Positions 45,662-54,501 of a stretch of DNA of 64,000 nt are shown one piece after another; position 1 is the first letter of the stretch; each line of letters opens with the position of its first letter. Below the pieces are notes generated by a model. It was not told the DNA's origin, did no database searches, and saw only the letters and a list, made by a program, of their open reading frames with translations. The position numbers and the translations under genes are program-made. This stretch comes from Carnobacterium gallinarum DSM 4847 (lineage in GTDB: Bacteria; Bacillota; Bacilli; Lactobacillales; Carnobacteriaceae). The DNA is taken from the NCBI RefSeq assembly GCF_000744375.1, contig NZ_JQLU01000003.1, forward strand, positions 62,001 to 126,000, written 5' to 3'.

Positions 45662-46921
45662 TTATTTACGGCGTCTTCTAAAGAATGGTGGTGTATCTAA
45701 ACTATCTTCATCTGCACTATGCCCATTATCAGTAGAAGCTTCACGTTTAAATACATCTAAATCTGCTTTTTCTCCACCAGTTTCTTTATTGTTTTCACGT
45801 AAATTAGGTTCTCTACGAATATCCCAATCACCAAATGGATCTTTTTCACCATTGCTTGGTGCTGTTTGATTTGTTGGAGCATCATTTTGGCGACCAAATG
45901 CTGGGTCTTCGTTACTTGAAAAACTTGTACGACTACGATTGTTTGTTCCTTGAGCTTGTTGCCCTTTACGAGCGTCAATTCCAGTTGCAATGACCGTTAC
46001 AATAACTTCATCGCCTAAATTTTCATTAATTGACGTTCCGAAAATAATATTTACTTCAGTTGTTGAAGCAGCTGAAACGATATCAGAAGCATCTTGAGCT
46101 TCAAATAAAGTTAAATCTGGTCCACCAGTAATATTTAGTAAGACTTGTTCAGCACCATCAATTGAAACTTCCAATAAAGGAGATGAAATAGCTTTTTTCG
46201 TTGCTTCAGCTGTCCGATTTTCACCGCTGGCCATCCCGATTCCCATTAAAGCAGAACCTTGATTTTCCATCACTGTTTTCACATCAGCGAAATCTAAGTT
46301 TACATATCCAGGCGCTGTAATTAAGTCTGAAATACCTTGTACACCTTGACGTAAAACATTATCAGCTTCGTGGAATGCTTCTAGCATTGGAGTCTTTTTA
46401 TCAACAATTTCTAATAAACGATTATTTGAAATAATTACTAACGTATCTACATGATCTTTCATTTCTGAAACGCCTTCTGCAGCGAAACGACCACGTTTTG
46501 GTCCTTCAAAAGTAAATGGACGTGTAATTACACCAACTGTCAACGCACTTTGTTCTTTGGCAATTCTTGCAACGATTGGAGCAGCACCCGTTCCGGTTCC
46601 GCCACCCATTCCAGCAGTTACAAAGATCATATCCGCTCCACGTAATGCTTCAGCGATCTGTTCTTCACTTTCTTCAGCCGCTTTACGTCCAATTTCTGGA
46701 TTAGAGCCAGCACCTAAACCACGAGTTAGCTTAGGTCCTAATTGAATTTTTATCTCAGCATTAGAGCTTTGAAGAGCTTGGATATCTGTATTTGCTACAA
46801 TAAATTCTACGCCTTTAACGCCTTCATCGATCATACGATTTACTGCATTATTACCAGCTCCACCGACCCCGATAACCTTGATTACTGCTCCATTTAAATT
46901 TGAATCAAATTCTAATTCCAT
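45662..46921 (-). CDS. ftsZ: Cell division protein FtsZ
   Basis: FtsZ is the tubulin-like GTPase that forms the division ring. The 419-residue protein has the tubulin signature GGGTGTG at 106-112 and the T7-loop region. An unstructured linker follows, then the C-terminal peptide with [11 protein letters not shown]. The ATG at 46921 is chosen because AGGAGG lies seven bases upstream; a longer frame from 46942 contains it. FtsA is encoded just upstream. Confidence 0.98.
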   Translation of the reverse strand: MELEFDSNLNGAVIKVIGVGGAGNNAVNRMIDEGVKGVEFIVANTDIQALQSSNAEIKIQLGPKLTRGLGAGSNPEIGRKAAEESEEQIAEALRGADMIFVTAGMGGGTGTGAAPIVARIAKEQSALTVGVITRPFTFEGPKRGRFAAEGVSEMKDHVDTLVIISNNRLLEIVDKKTPMLEAFHEADNVLRQGVQGISDLITAPGYVNLDFADVKTVMENQGSALMGIGMASGENRTAEATKKAISSPLLEVSIDGAEQVLLNITGGPDLTLFEAQDASDIVSAASTTEVNIIFGTSINENLGDEVIVTVIATGIDARKGQQAQGTNNRSRTSFSSNEDPAFGRQNDAPTNQTAPSNGEKDPFGDWDIRREPNLRENNKETGGEKADLDVFKREASTDNGHSADEDSLDTPPFFRRRRK

Positions 46922-46966
46922 CCTATTTCCTCCTACTTGCACAAATTAGTTAAAATTTTTAGTTAT

Positions 46967-48283
46967 CTAGTCAAAAAAGCTCGAAATAAAATTCTTGGCT
47001 TTATTGGTAAATTTGTCTTCTGGTTTCTTTTGTTTTTTCACTGGTTCAGGTTTAACTATTTCTTCATGAACTACACTTTCTTGGACTTTGGCTTTTCCAG
47101 GTTGACTATTATACGATGAAACATTTATCTTGCGACCTTTTGCAATCGCATGAATTTCATCTAAATTGGCAACATAGTCAATTAAACCGATGCCCGTTGA
47201 AAATGCAGGAAAGCGCATCCCCATTTGATCTGGCACATAGAGCTTCACATTAATCCCGAAAATATCTTTAGCCAACTCAACAATGCCTGGCAATGAAGCT
47301 GCTCCTCCAGTTAGGATAATCCCACCAGGAAGTTCTCTTGCTCCAACAGCATCTAACTGAACTTTTATTTTTTCAAAAATTTGAATAAGTCGTGCTTCAA
47401 TAATCTCTGATAAATACTGTTCATCAACGCGAACTGGTTCATTTTTTCCAATAACATCAACAGGGAAATATTCTTCCGCTGAAGTTTCCTCTGGTAAGGC
47501 AAATCCATACTCACGCTTAATGCGTTCAGCATTGTCAAATGATGTATTTAAGATAACTGAAATATCTTTTGATACATATTCGCCACCTTCAGGATCCACA
47601 AAAGTAAATTTTAATTGATTGTCATGCATAACTGAGGCCGTTGATTGACCACCGCCTAAATCAATTAAAATTGTTCCAAATCTAGCTTCTTCTTTAGTCA
47701 TAGCCGTGCTACTAATCGCCGCAGGTTGCAAAATAATTTCTTCGATTTTTAGTCCAGCTTTTTCAACACAACGTTTTGTATTGTGTAAAATAGTTTTAGG
47801 ACCGGTTATCATGGTTGCATGCATTTCCAAACGAACGCCAATCATACCTCTGGGATCACGTATTTCAGAAAAACCATCGACAATAAATTCTTCTGGTACT
47901 ACGGTAATAATTTCGCGTTCCGGTGGAACTGATTTTACCATTGCTGCAGCCATTACATTTTCCACATCAATATCCGTAATTTCTCGATTTTCACCAGAAA
48001 CAGCAATCATTCCATGACAAGGCTCAATCTCAACACCATTTGCTGGAATGCCTACAATGACATCTCGAATATCAATATTCGCTTTTTCTTCTGCTTGAGC
48101 AATCGCACGTTTGATTGATTCAACCGTTTGATCGATATCGACAACAATCCCACGACTTAGCCCTTCAGATTTTTCATTTCCAACACCGATAATATTCATT
48201 TGTCCATTTACAAATTCAGCTACAACTACTTTTATTGAAGTGGTTCCAATATCTAGACTCACGTAAATTCCTGTATTTCCCAT
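46967..48283 (-). CDS. ftsA: Cell division protein FtsA
   Basis: FtsA tethers FtsZ to the membrane. The 438-residue actin-like protein has the ATP-binding phrases GIYVSLDIGTTSIKV and IDLGGGQSTASVM, and the 1C subdomain. Its C-terminal amphipathic helix KNFISSFFD is the membrane anchor. The ribosome binding site is AGGAGG. It precedes ftsZ with a gap of 45 bases. Confidence 0.97.
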   Translation of the reverse strand: MGNTGIYVSLDIGTTSIKVVVAEFVNGQMNIIGVGNEKSEGLSRGIVVDIDQTVESIKRAIAQAEEKANIDIRDVIVGIPANGVEIEPCHGMIAVSGENREITDIDVENVMAAAMVKSVPPEREIITVVPEEFIVDGFSEIRDPRGMIGVRLEMHATMITGPKTILHNTKRCVEKAGLKIEEIILQPAAISSTAMTKEEARFGTILIDLGGGQSTASVMHDNQLKFTFVDPEGGEYVSKDISVILNTSFDNAERIKREYGFALPEETSAEEYFPVDVIGKNEPVRVDEQYLSEIIEARLIQIFEKIKVQLDAVGARELPGGIILTGGAASLPGIVELAKDIFGINVKLYVPDQMGMRFPAFSTGIGLIDYVANLDEIHAIAKGRKINVSSYNSQPGKAKVQESVVHEEIVKPEPVKKQKKPEDKFTNKAKNFISSFFD

Positions 48284-48415
48284 TCATTGAAACCTCCTGT
48301 TTAATTCACTTAAAGTTTTCATTTAGAAATTCTCTATACATAGATATGATTTTACCATAATTTTAGGTGTTTTACGAAGATTTTAATGGATTTATCTATG
48401 TTTTTACGATTTTTT

Positions 48416-49339
48416 TTATTTAGCAGGTTCTACTGGCTCTGGAAATTTTGTAAAAGTGCCGCCGACTTCTAAATTAACTACACCCTTTTGCCCCTCTAAT
48501 TTACGAACAATATCCGGATAATAAGGCATATTTTTAGAAAAAGTTGGAATACTCGCAATGACTTGATTTCCATCATTCATGTTTAAACTAATTAAATAAT
48601 CGTCTGAGGCACTTTGTTTAAACTCAATCTCTGAAATACTATTTTTAATATTTTTCCCTAATTGGCTGTATTGCAAAATCATTTCATCCAAGGCCGGGCC
48701 TTCTTTAAAATTAACAAAAATAGGCGGATTTCCAATAGAAACTTTTCGACTTTCCTTTACAATCTTGCCATTTTCCAAAATATTATGGTAAGCATTATCT
48801 TTTGCCAAATAGGCAACTGTTTTATACTCTTGAACTACTAAACGGAAGCTATTAATCCCACTAAATTCTAAATCAACTGATTTTACTTGCTCCATTTTTG
48901 ATTGAATTCGATTAGTAATCTTACGACGGTCAAAAAAGTTGGTCCAAATCGGATCACCAGTTTTTAATTGACTGGCATCAATAATCGCTTGATCTGAGAC
49001 TTCACTAGTTCCCGATACTGATATCTCGGCAACTTGACTAAACGGTGAGATAAAATAAATAATTAATAAAATTGCAAAAGAAAATATAAAAATCAAAGAA
49101 ATCAGCCGGCGCAACATTTTTTTCTTACGCAATTCTTTTAAACGTGGTAATTTTTGTTCCATCGAAACAACTTTCTTCTCACGCTTTTCAATTTTACTCC
49201 TTGATTTTTTTTTAGCAGCAGTCTTTTCTACTGCTTGATTCACAGAAGCATCTTTACGCATTTTTTCCCAAGGAGTCAAAGAATCTGACGATGGATTAGC
49301 ATCCTTTTTATATGAACTACGTTTATTCCAGTTTGCCAT
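48416..49339 (-). CDS. divIB: Cell division protein DivIB/FtsQ
   Basis: DivIB is a septal complex partner of FtsL and DivIC. The 307-residue protein has a charged cytoplasmic N-terminal region of about 80 residues and one membrane helix (LISLIFIFSFAILLIIYF), then the extracytoplasmic POTRA domain beginning VAEISVSGTSEVSDQAIIDASQL. The ATG at 49339 is preceded by AAGGGAG, whereas longer frames lack such a site. It lies between murG and ftsA. Confidence 0.94.
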   Translation of the reverse strand: MANWNKRSSYKKDANPSSDSLTPWEKMRKDASVNQAVEKTAAKKKSRSKIEKREKKVVSMEQKLPRLKELRKKKMLRRLISLIFIFSFAILLIIYFISPFSQVAEISVSGTSEVSDQAIIDASQLKTGDPIWTNFFDRRKITNRIQSKMEQVKSVDLEFSGINSFRLVVQEYKTVAYLAKDNAYHNILENGKIVKESRKVSIGNPPIFVNFKEGPALDEMILQYSQLGKNIKNSISEIEFKQSASDDYLISLNMNDGNQVIASIPTFSKNMPYYPDIVRKLEGQKGVVNLEVGGTFTKFPEPVEPAK

Positions 49340-49418
49340 AAAACTTAACTCCCTTCTAAAATTTTTATAAAAAAACAACTTGTTACTCAACCAATTTCAT
49401 TTAGTTTATTCTTTTCAC

Positions 49419-50516
49419 TTAAATCAATTCACGAATTAAGGCAACTAAACGATCAGCAGCATCTGGAATTCCTAATTTTTTCGCTTCTCCTGCCATTTTC
49501 AAGCGTTTATCTGGATTCATCATTAATTGATCAACCTCTAAAATTAAACGTTCTCCAGTTAAGTCAACATCAGCAATCATTTCTGCCGCTCCATGGGTAG
49601 TTAAACTTTCTGCATTGCGCGTTTGATGGTCATTTGTTACATAGGGACTCGGAATTAAAATACTTGGTAATCCCAATGCCGTCAACTCTGCCAAACTAGT
49701 CGCTCCGCTACGAGCCATCACCAAGGATACATTTGCAAAAACTTCAGGCATATTGTAAATAAATGGCACAACCGAAACATTGCTATCCTTATCAGCTAAA
49801 ATTGCTAACTCTTCTTGAATTTTTTGATAATGAACTTCACCCGTTGCAAATAAAATCTGATACTCTTTTTTTACTAATTCTGGTAAGGCAGCAACAAAGG
49901 CCTCGTTAATTTTACGTGCTCCACGACTTCCACCAAAAATTAACAATGTTGGATAATCCGCTTTTAATTGATACTCTTCTAAAATAGTTGACTGTTGAAT
50001 CGAAGCAACTTCCTGTGCACGAGGATTTCCAGTTAAAACAATTTTTTCTGGAAATTTAGCAAATTCTTGACGCGCTTCTTCAAAGCAAATCGCTATTTTA
50101 GAAGCATACTTACTCAAAAATTTATTTGTCACTCCTGCAACACTGTTTTGTTCATGAATAATCGTTGGAATTCCCTGTTTTGCAGCTGCATACACAACTG
50201 GAGCACAAACATAACCACCTGTTCCAATCACAATATCCGGTTGAAATTCTTTCACAATCTTTTTAGAGTCTGAAACACTTTTAAAAAAAAGTTGAACTGT
50301 TTTCACATTTTCAAATGATAGAGAACGTTTAAACCCTTGAACTTCAACTGCTTTAAAAGGAATTCCAGCTTTTTCCACAATTTTTTTCTCCAACCCTTTT
50401 TCCGTTCCGACGTATAGAACATCAAGAGTTGGTTCGACTTTTTGGAGTTGTCTAATTAAAGCTAGAGCTGGATAAATATGTCCACCAGTTCCGCCACCTG
50501 ATAAAATAATTTTCAT
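49419..50516 (-). CDS. murG: MurG (undecaprenyl-PP-MurNAc-pentapeptide GlcNAc transferase)
   Basis: MurG makes lipid II by adding GlcNAc to lipid I on the cytoplasmic face. The 365-residue GT-B protein has ILSGGGTGGHIYPAL at the N-terminus, GGSRGARKINEAF, and ARSGATSLAELTALG, which bind substrates. The start ATG at 50516 is preceded by GGAGG about 28 bases upstream. A short hairpin lies between that site and the start. Confidence 0.97.
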   Translation of the reverse strand: MKIILSGGGTGGHIYPALALIRQLQKVEPTLDVLYVGTEKGLEKKIVEKAGIPFKAVEVQGFKRSLSFENVKTVQLFFKSVSDSKKIVKEFQPDIVIGTGGYVCAPVVYAAAKQGIPTIIHEQNSVAGVTNKFLSKYASKIAICFEEARQEFAKFPEKIVLTGNPRAQEVASIQQSTILEEYQLKADYPTLLIFGGSRGARKINEAFVAALPELVKKEYQILFATGEVHYQKIQEELAILADKDSNVSVVPFIYNMPEVFANVSLVMARSGATSLAELTALGLPSILIPSPYVTNDHQTRNAESLTTHGAAEMIADVDLTGERLILEVDQLMMNPDKRLKMAGEAKKLGIPDAADRLVALIRELI

Positions 50517-50517
50517 A

Positions 50518-50550
50518 CGCAAACGTAGTTCAAACGAAAAACTACTCCTC
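50518..50550 (-). promoter_or_regulatory. murG translation start region: ribosome binding site, hairpin, ATG
   Basis: On the minus strand GGAGGA (the end of murD) is followed by GTAGTT, a nine-base loop and AACTAC, then GTTTGCGT and the ATG. If the six-base stem forms, the site lies about eight bases from the start; unfolded it lies about 29 bases away. The hairpin includes the murD stop codon. Confidence 0.4.
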
Positions 50551-51924
50551 CTGTTCTTTCAGTTCTGCAATTAACTGCTGAATCGCTTTAATATATGCGT
50601 CACCACGTACTTCAAAACTTCGATACTGATCCCAACTTGCACATGCAGGAGAAAGTAAAATAACAGTATCTTCATCACTTAAGTCATAGGCAACTGGTAC
50701 AGCTGCTTCAACATTTTGAACTACCCGTATTTCTTTAACTCCAGCTTTTCGACCTACTTCTTCTAACTTACTTGCTGTTTCACCAAATACAATTAAAGCT
50801 TTTACATTTTTCAAAGAAGGAATTAACTCATCAAATCCATTACCACGATCCAATCCACCTGCTAATAAAATAACAGGATTAGAAAATCCTTTTAAGGCAT
50901 TTTCTGTTGCCAGAATATTGGTTGCTTTTGAGTCATTGTAGAATTTACGTTTTTGATAGTCAGTTACAAATTGTGTACGATGTTTCACACCAGTAAAAGT
51001 TGTTAACAATTCAGCAATATTTTCATTACTTTGCCCCATTAATTTGGCTACCGCGATAGCTGCTAAAGCATTCTCAACATTATGCTCACCGGGAACTAAA
51101 ATTGCTGTTTTTTCCATGATACATTCATTTCGATAATAAATTTTACCTTCTTTTACATAAGCTCCATTTTCCAATACTTCTTTTCTTGAAAAAGGAATAA
51201 TTTGTGCTTTGCTTGATTTAGCTAATTCACGTAATTCAGGCTGATCCCAATTTAGGATTAAATAATCGTCGGCTGTTTGATTCTCTGTAATGCGCCATTT
51301 AGCTGCTACGTATTCTTCACGAGTACCATGATAGTCAATATGCGCTTCAAAAATATTCGTAATTACAGCAATACTTGGACGCAATTTGGTTATTCCCATT
51401 AATTGGAAACTTGATAACTCAATCACAATTTCATCATTAGGCGTTGTAGTTTGCGCTACTAAACTAGCAGGCATTCCAATATTTCCTGCAACATAGGCAT
51501 GTCCTTTTATTCGATTCTGATTTAAAATATCAGCAATCATTGTCGTTGTGGTTGTTTTCCCATTTGTTCCAGTAATCCCAATTAGAGTGCTTTCAGATAC
51601 TTCATAAGCTAATTCAACTTCTGTAATAACCGGGATTCCTTTTTCAATTGCACGCTTTACAATTGGGTTATTGTACATAATCCCTGGGTTTTTAACGACT
51701 AATTCAAAATCTTCATCTAGCAAATCCACCGGATGTCCACCTGTTACAACACGAATTCCAGATTCCAATAATTCTTGTGCTTCTGGATTTTCTTCAAAAC
51801 TCTTATAATCATTAACTGTTACTAATGCACCTAATTCATGCAATAATTTTGCAGCATTTACACCGCTTAAAGCCAGTCCTAAAACCAATATTTTTTTATT
51901 CTCATAACTTGTAATTTTTTTCAT
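50542..51924 (-). CDS. murD: UDP-MurNAc-L-alanine--D-glutamate ligase
   Basis: MurD adds D-glutamate to the peptidoglycan precursor. The 460-residue Mur ligase has LGLALSGVNAAKLL at the N-terminus (UDP-binding Rossmann fold), the ATP loop GITGTNGKTTTT, and the C-terminal ligase domain with LLSPACASWDQYRSFEVRG. The start is the ATG preceded by GAGGAGG. It follows mraY by 16 bases. Confidence 0.97.
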   Translation of the reverse strand: MKKITSYENKKILVLGLALSGVNAAKLLHELGALVTVNDYKSFEENPEAQELLESGIRVVTGGHPVDLLDEDFELVVKNPGIMYNNPIVKRAIEKGIPVITEVELAYEVSESTLIGITGTNGKTTTTTMIADILNQNRIKGHAYVAGNIGMPASLVAQTTTPNDEIVIELSSFQLMGITKLRPSIAVITNIFEAHIDYHGTREEYVAAKWRITENQTADDYLILNWDQPELRELAKSSKAQIIPFSRKEVLENGAYVKEGKIYYRNECIMEKTAILVPGEHNVENALAAIAVAKLMGQSNENIAELLTTFTGVKHRTQFVTDYQKRKFYNDSKATNILATENALKGFSNPVILLAGGLDRGNGFDELIPSLKNVKALIVFGETASKLEEVGRKAGVKEIRVVQNVEAAVPVAYDLSDEDTVILLSPACASWDQYRSFEVRGDAYIKAIQQLIAELKEQEE

Positions 51925-51940
51925 CACTTATGCCTCCTCA

Positions 51941-52906
51941 TTACAAAATAATCATTAACGCTAAAACAGATGCAACTAAACCGACTGCCCAAAAAGTTAA
52001 CACGACACGCCATTCGCTCCAACCACTCATTTCAAAGTGATGGTGAATTGGACTCATTTTGAAAACTCTTTTTCCTGTTAATTTGAAAGAAGTTACTTGA
52101 ATCATAACACTTGCTGTTTCAATTACAAAAATCAAACCAATAAGTAATAATGACCATTCTTGATGAAGCAAGATTGAAATAGCTGCTAAACCACCACCTA
52201 AAGCTAACGAACCTACATCTCCCATGAAGATTTTTGCAGGTTTCTTATTAAAGAAAAAGAACCCAACTAAACCACCAATAATTGCTAAACAAAAAATTAG
52301 TACATCTGATTGTCCTTGTTTCCAAGCAATAATTCCATAGGCACCATAGGCAATGCTTGCTGTCCCTGCTACTAATCCATCTAAACCATCGGTCAAATTA
52401 ACGGCATTAGAAAAACCAACTAACCAAAATAAAACAAATACTCCATAGAACCAACCGATATTTACAAAGCCGATCACTGGTAAATTAATCGCAGTTGACA
52501 AACCATCATTCTTAAATAGTACAAAAAATATGATTCCACCAACAATTTGTCCAATTAATTTTTGCTTTGATGTCAATCCTAAATTACGTTTTTTAAAGAC
52601 TTTAATAAAATCATCTAAAAATCCTAATAAACCATACAAAGCTAAAATAAAGAGCAGTAACCCTAAAGACAGAGTAAGCCAACCTTGCCAAATACCAACC
52701 CAAATAGCCGTAATAATTGTCGCTAATAAGAAAACTAAACCACCCATAGTTGGCGTTCCTGTTTTCACTTCGTGCCATTTAGGACCTTCATCTCTTGTTA
52801 CTTGTCCCAATTGTTTCATTCTAAAATAGCCAATAAATATTGGCATCACCATAATTGTCAGTGCAAAACTACTAACAAATGGAATCAACATCTCTGTCCA
52901 ATGCAT
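51941..52906 (-). CDS. mraY: MraY (phospho-MurNAc-pentapeptide transferase)
   Basis: MraY transfers phospho-MurNAc-pentapeptide to undecaprenyl phosphate, giving lipid I. The 321-residue membrane protein has about ten helices. The catalytic loop motifs DDFIKVFKKRNLGLTSKQK and NLTDGLDGLV are present, followed by MGDVGSLALGG and PIHHHFEMSG. Confidence 0.98.
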   Translation of the reverse strand: MHWTEMLIPFVSSFALTIMVMPIFIGYFRMKQLGQVTRDEGPKWHEVKTGTPTMGGLVFLLATIITAIWVGIWQGWLTLSLGLLLFILALYGLLGFLDDFIKVFKKRNLGLTSKQKLIGQIVGGIIFFVLFKNDGLSTAINLPVIGFVNIGWFYGVFVLFWLVGFSNAVNLTDGLDGLVAGTASIAYGAYGIIAWKQGQSDVLIFCLAIIGGLVGFFFFNKKPAKIFMGDVGSLALGGGLAAISILLHQEWSLLLIGLIFVIETASVMIQVTSFKLTGKRVFKMSPIHHHFEMSGWSEWRVVLTFWAVGLVASVLALMIIL

Positions 52907-52990
52907 GTTAAACCGCTCCTAATTTTTAATAAAAGTTGAAGATTTTTTACTATCTGCATACTTTTCATTTTTTAGTCCTTTTATATCACT

Positions 52991-54484
52991 CTATTTTTTA
53001 GATGAATTTCCAATATAATACGTTGCAATTGCTTTTTTGGCTTCTTCCACATCATCAAAATGATGCTTTGTTGTACCAATAATTTGATAATCTTCATGAC
53101 CTTTACCTGCAATTAAAATAACATCATTCTTCTGAGCTTGTTTAACAGCTTCCTCAATTGCTACATGACGATCAACAATAAGCTGATACTCCTCTTCAGC
53201 TCCTAGTTCAGCAACAACATCTTCTAAAATTGTAGCTGGATCCTCTGTTCTAGGATTATCTGATGTAAAAATAACATGATCTGCATAATCCATTGCAATT
53301 CGAGCCATCTTAGGACGTTTCGTTTTATCCCGATCTCCTCCACAACCCACAACACAATAAACATTTCCTGTTTTAAACTCATTAATCGTATTTAAAACAT
53401 TTAAAAGACCATCTGGTGTATGCGCATAATCTACGACTACAGCAAAATCCTGTTCTCCTTGGACTAATTCAAAACGTCCACGAACACCAGCGATACTCTC
53501 TAAGGAACAAATAATACTATCTAACTCGATTCCCGCTACATATGCTGTTGCAATTGCTGCCAAAGCATTCAAAACATTGAATTTCCCAGCCAATTGTAAA
53601 TGTACTGGATAGCTTTTTTCAGCGAAGAGTAAATCAAAGCTTGTTCCACGATTTGTAATTTTAATTGAAGTTGCTCTAAAATCAGCCTTTTCTTCAATAC
53701 CATAAGTCATTATCTCTGCAGCTGTCATCTTTTGAAAATCACGACCCACTGCATCATCTACATTTAAAATAGCGAATTTAGGCTTTTCTGGTTGATACAC
53801 ATTACCTAATTGAGAAAATAATAAGCTTTTTGCATGTGCGTATTCTTCCATAGTATGGTGATATTCGAGATGATCTTGACTTAAATTTGTAAAAACTGCA
53901 ATATCAAAATCCGTTCCCCAAACACGACCCTGTACTAAAGAATGTGACGAAACTTCTATTGCACATGTTGTTACTTGTTTCTTACGCATCTCTGCAAAAG
54001 TTTTTTGCAAAGTTAAACTATCCGGTGTTGTATTTTTAGTTTCAAAAATCTCATCACCAATTCGACGATACATCGTTCCGATAACCCCAGTCACCTCTTG
54101 ATGATCTCGGAATATTTGATCAATTAAATGAGTAATCGTTGTTTTTCCATTGGTTCCAGTAACACCCACAACACGAAAGTCTTGGCTAGGATGTTCATAA
54201 AAAGCATCTGCCAAAATTGCCATAGCCCGATTAGAATTTGCAACATAAATTACAGGAACTTCCACATCAATCGGTTTTTCTGCTATTAATAATACAGCCC
54301 CTTTTTCAACAGCTTCTTGGGCAAATTTATGTCCATCAAATAATGCACCAGAGATACAAACAAATAAAGATCCTGCCTTAATTTCTCGTGTATCTTGTGT
54401 TATGCTTTTAATTTCTAGGGTTGGTGCAATTTCTTTAGACAAGCGTTTTAATTGTAAATTAGCAATTAAACTTGTGGCTTTCAT
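52991..54484 (-). CDS. murE: UDP-MurNAc-tripeptide synthetase (MurE)
   Basis: MurE adds the third residue of the stem peptide. The 497-residue Mur ligase has the ATP loop GVTGTNGKTT and the motif DNPR in TSDNPRTEDPATILED. DNPR is the motif linked to meso-diaminopimelate as substrate, while L-lysine enzymes differ at the arginine. With dapF nearby this supports mDAP peptidoglycan. The ATG at 54484 follows AAAGGTG; a longer frame from 54505 overlaps the preceding gene and contains it. Confidence 0.95.
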   Translation of the reverse strand: MKATSLIANLQLKRLSKEIAPTLEIKSITQDTREIKAGSLFVCISGALFDGHKFAQEAVEKGAVLLIAEKPIDVEVPVIYVANSNRAMAILADAFYEHPSQDFRVVGVTGTNGKTTITHLIDQIFRDHQEVTGVIGTMYRRIGDEIFETKNTTPDSLTLQKTFAEMRKKQVTTCAIEVSSHSLVQGRVWGTDFDIAVFTNLSQDHLEYHHTMEEYAHAKSLLFSQLGNVYQPEKPKFAILNVDDAVGRDFQKMTAAEIMTYGIEEKADFRATSIKITNRGTSFDLLFAEKSYPVHLQLAGKFNVLNALAAIATAYVAGIELDSIICSLESIAGVRGRFELVQGEQDFAVVVDYAHTPDGLLNVLNTINEFKTGNVYCVVGCGGDRDKTKRPKMARIAMDYADHVIFTSDNPRTEDPATILEDVVAELGAEEEYQLIVDRHVAIEEAVKQAQKNDVILIAGKGHEDYQIIGTTKHHFDDVEEAKKAIATYYIGNSSKK

Positions 54485-54501
54485 ATTCTTCACCTTTTCT
54501 A

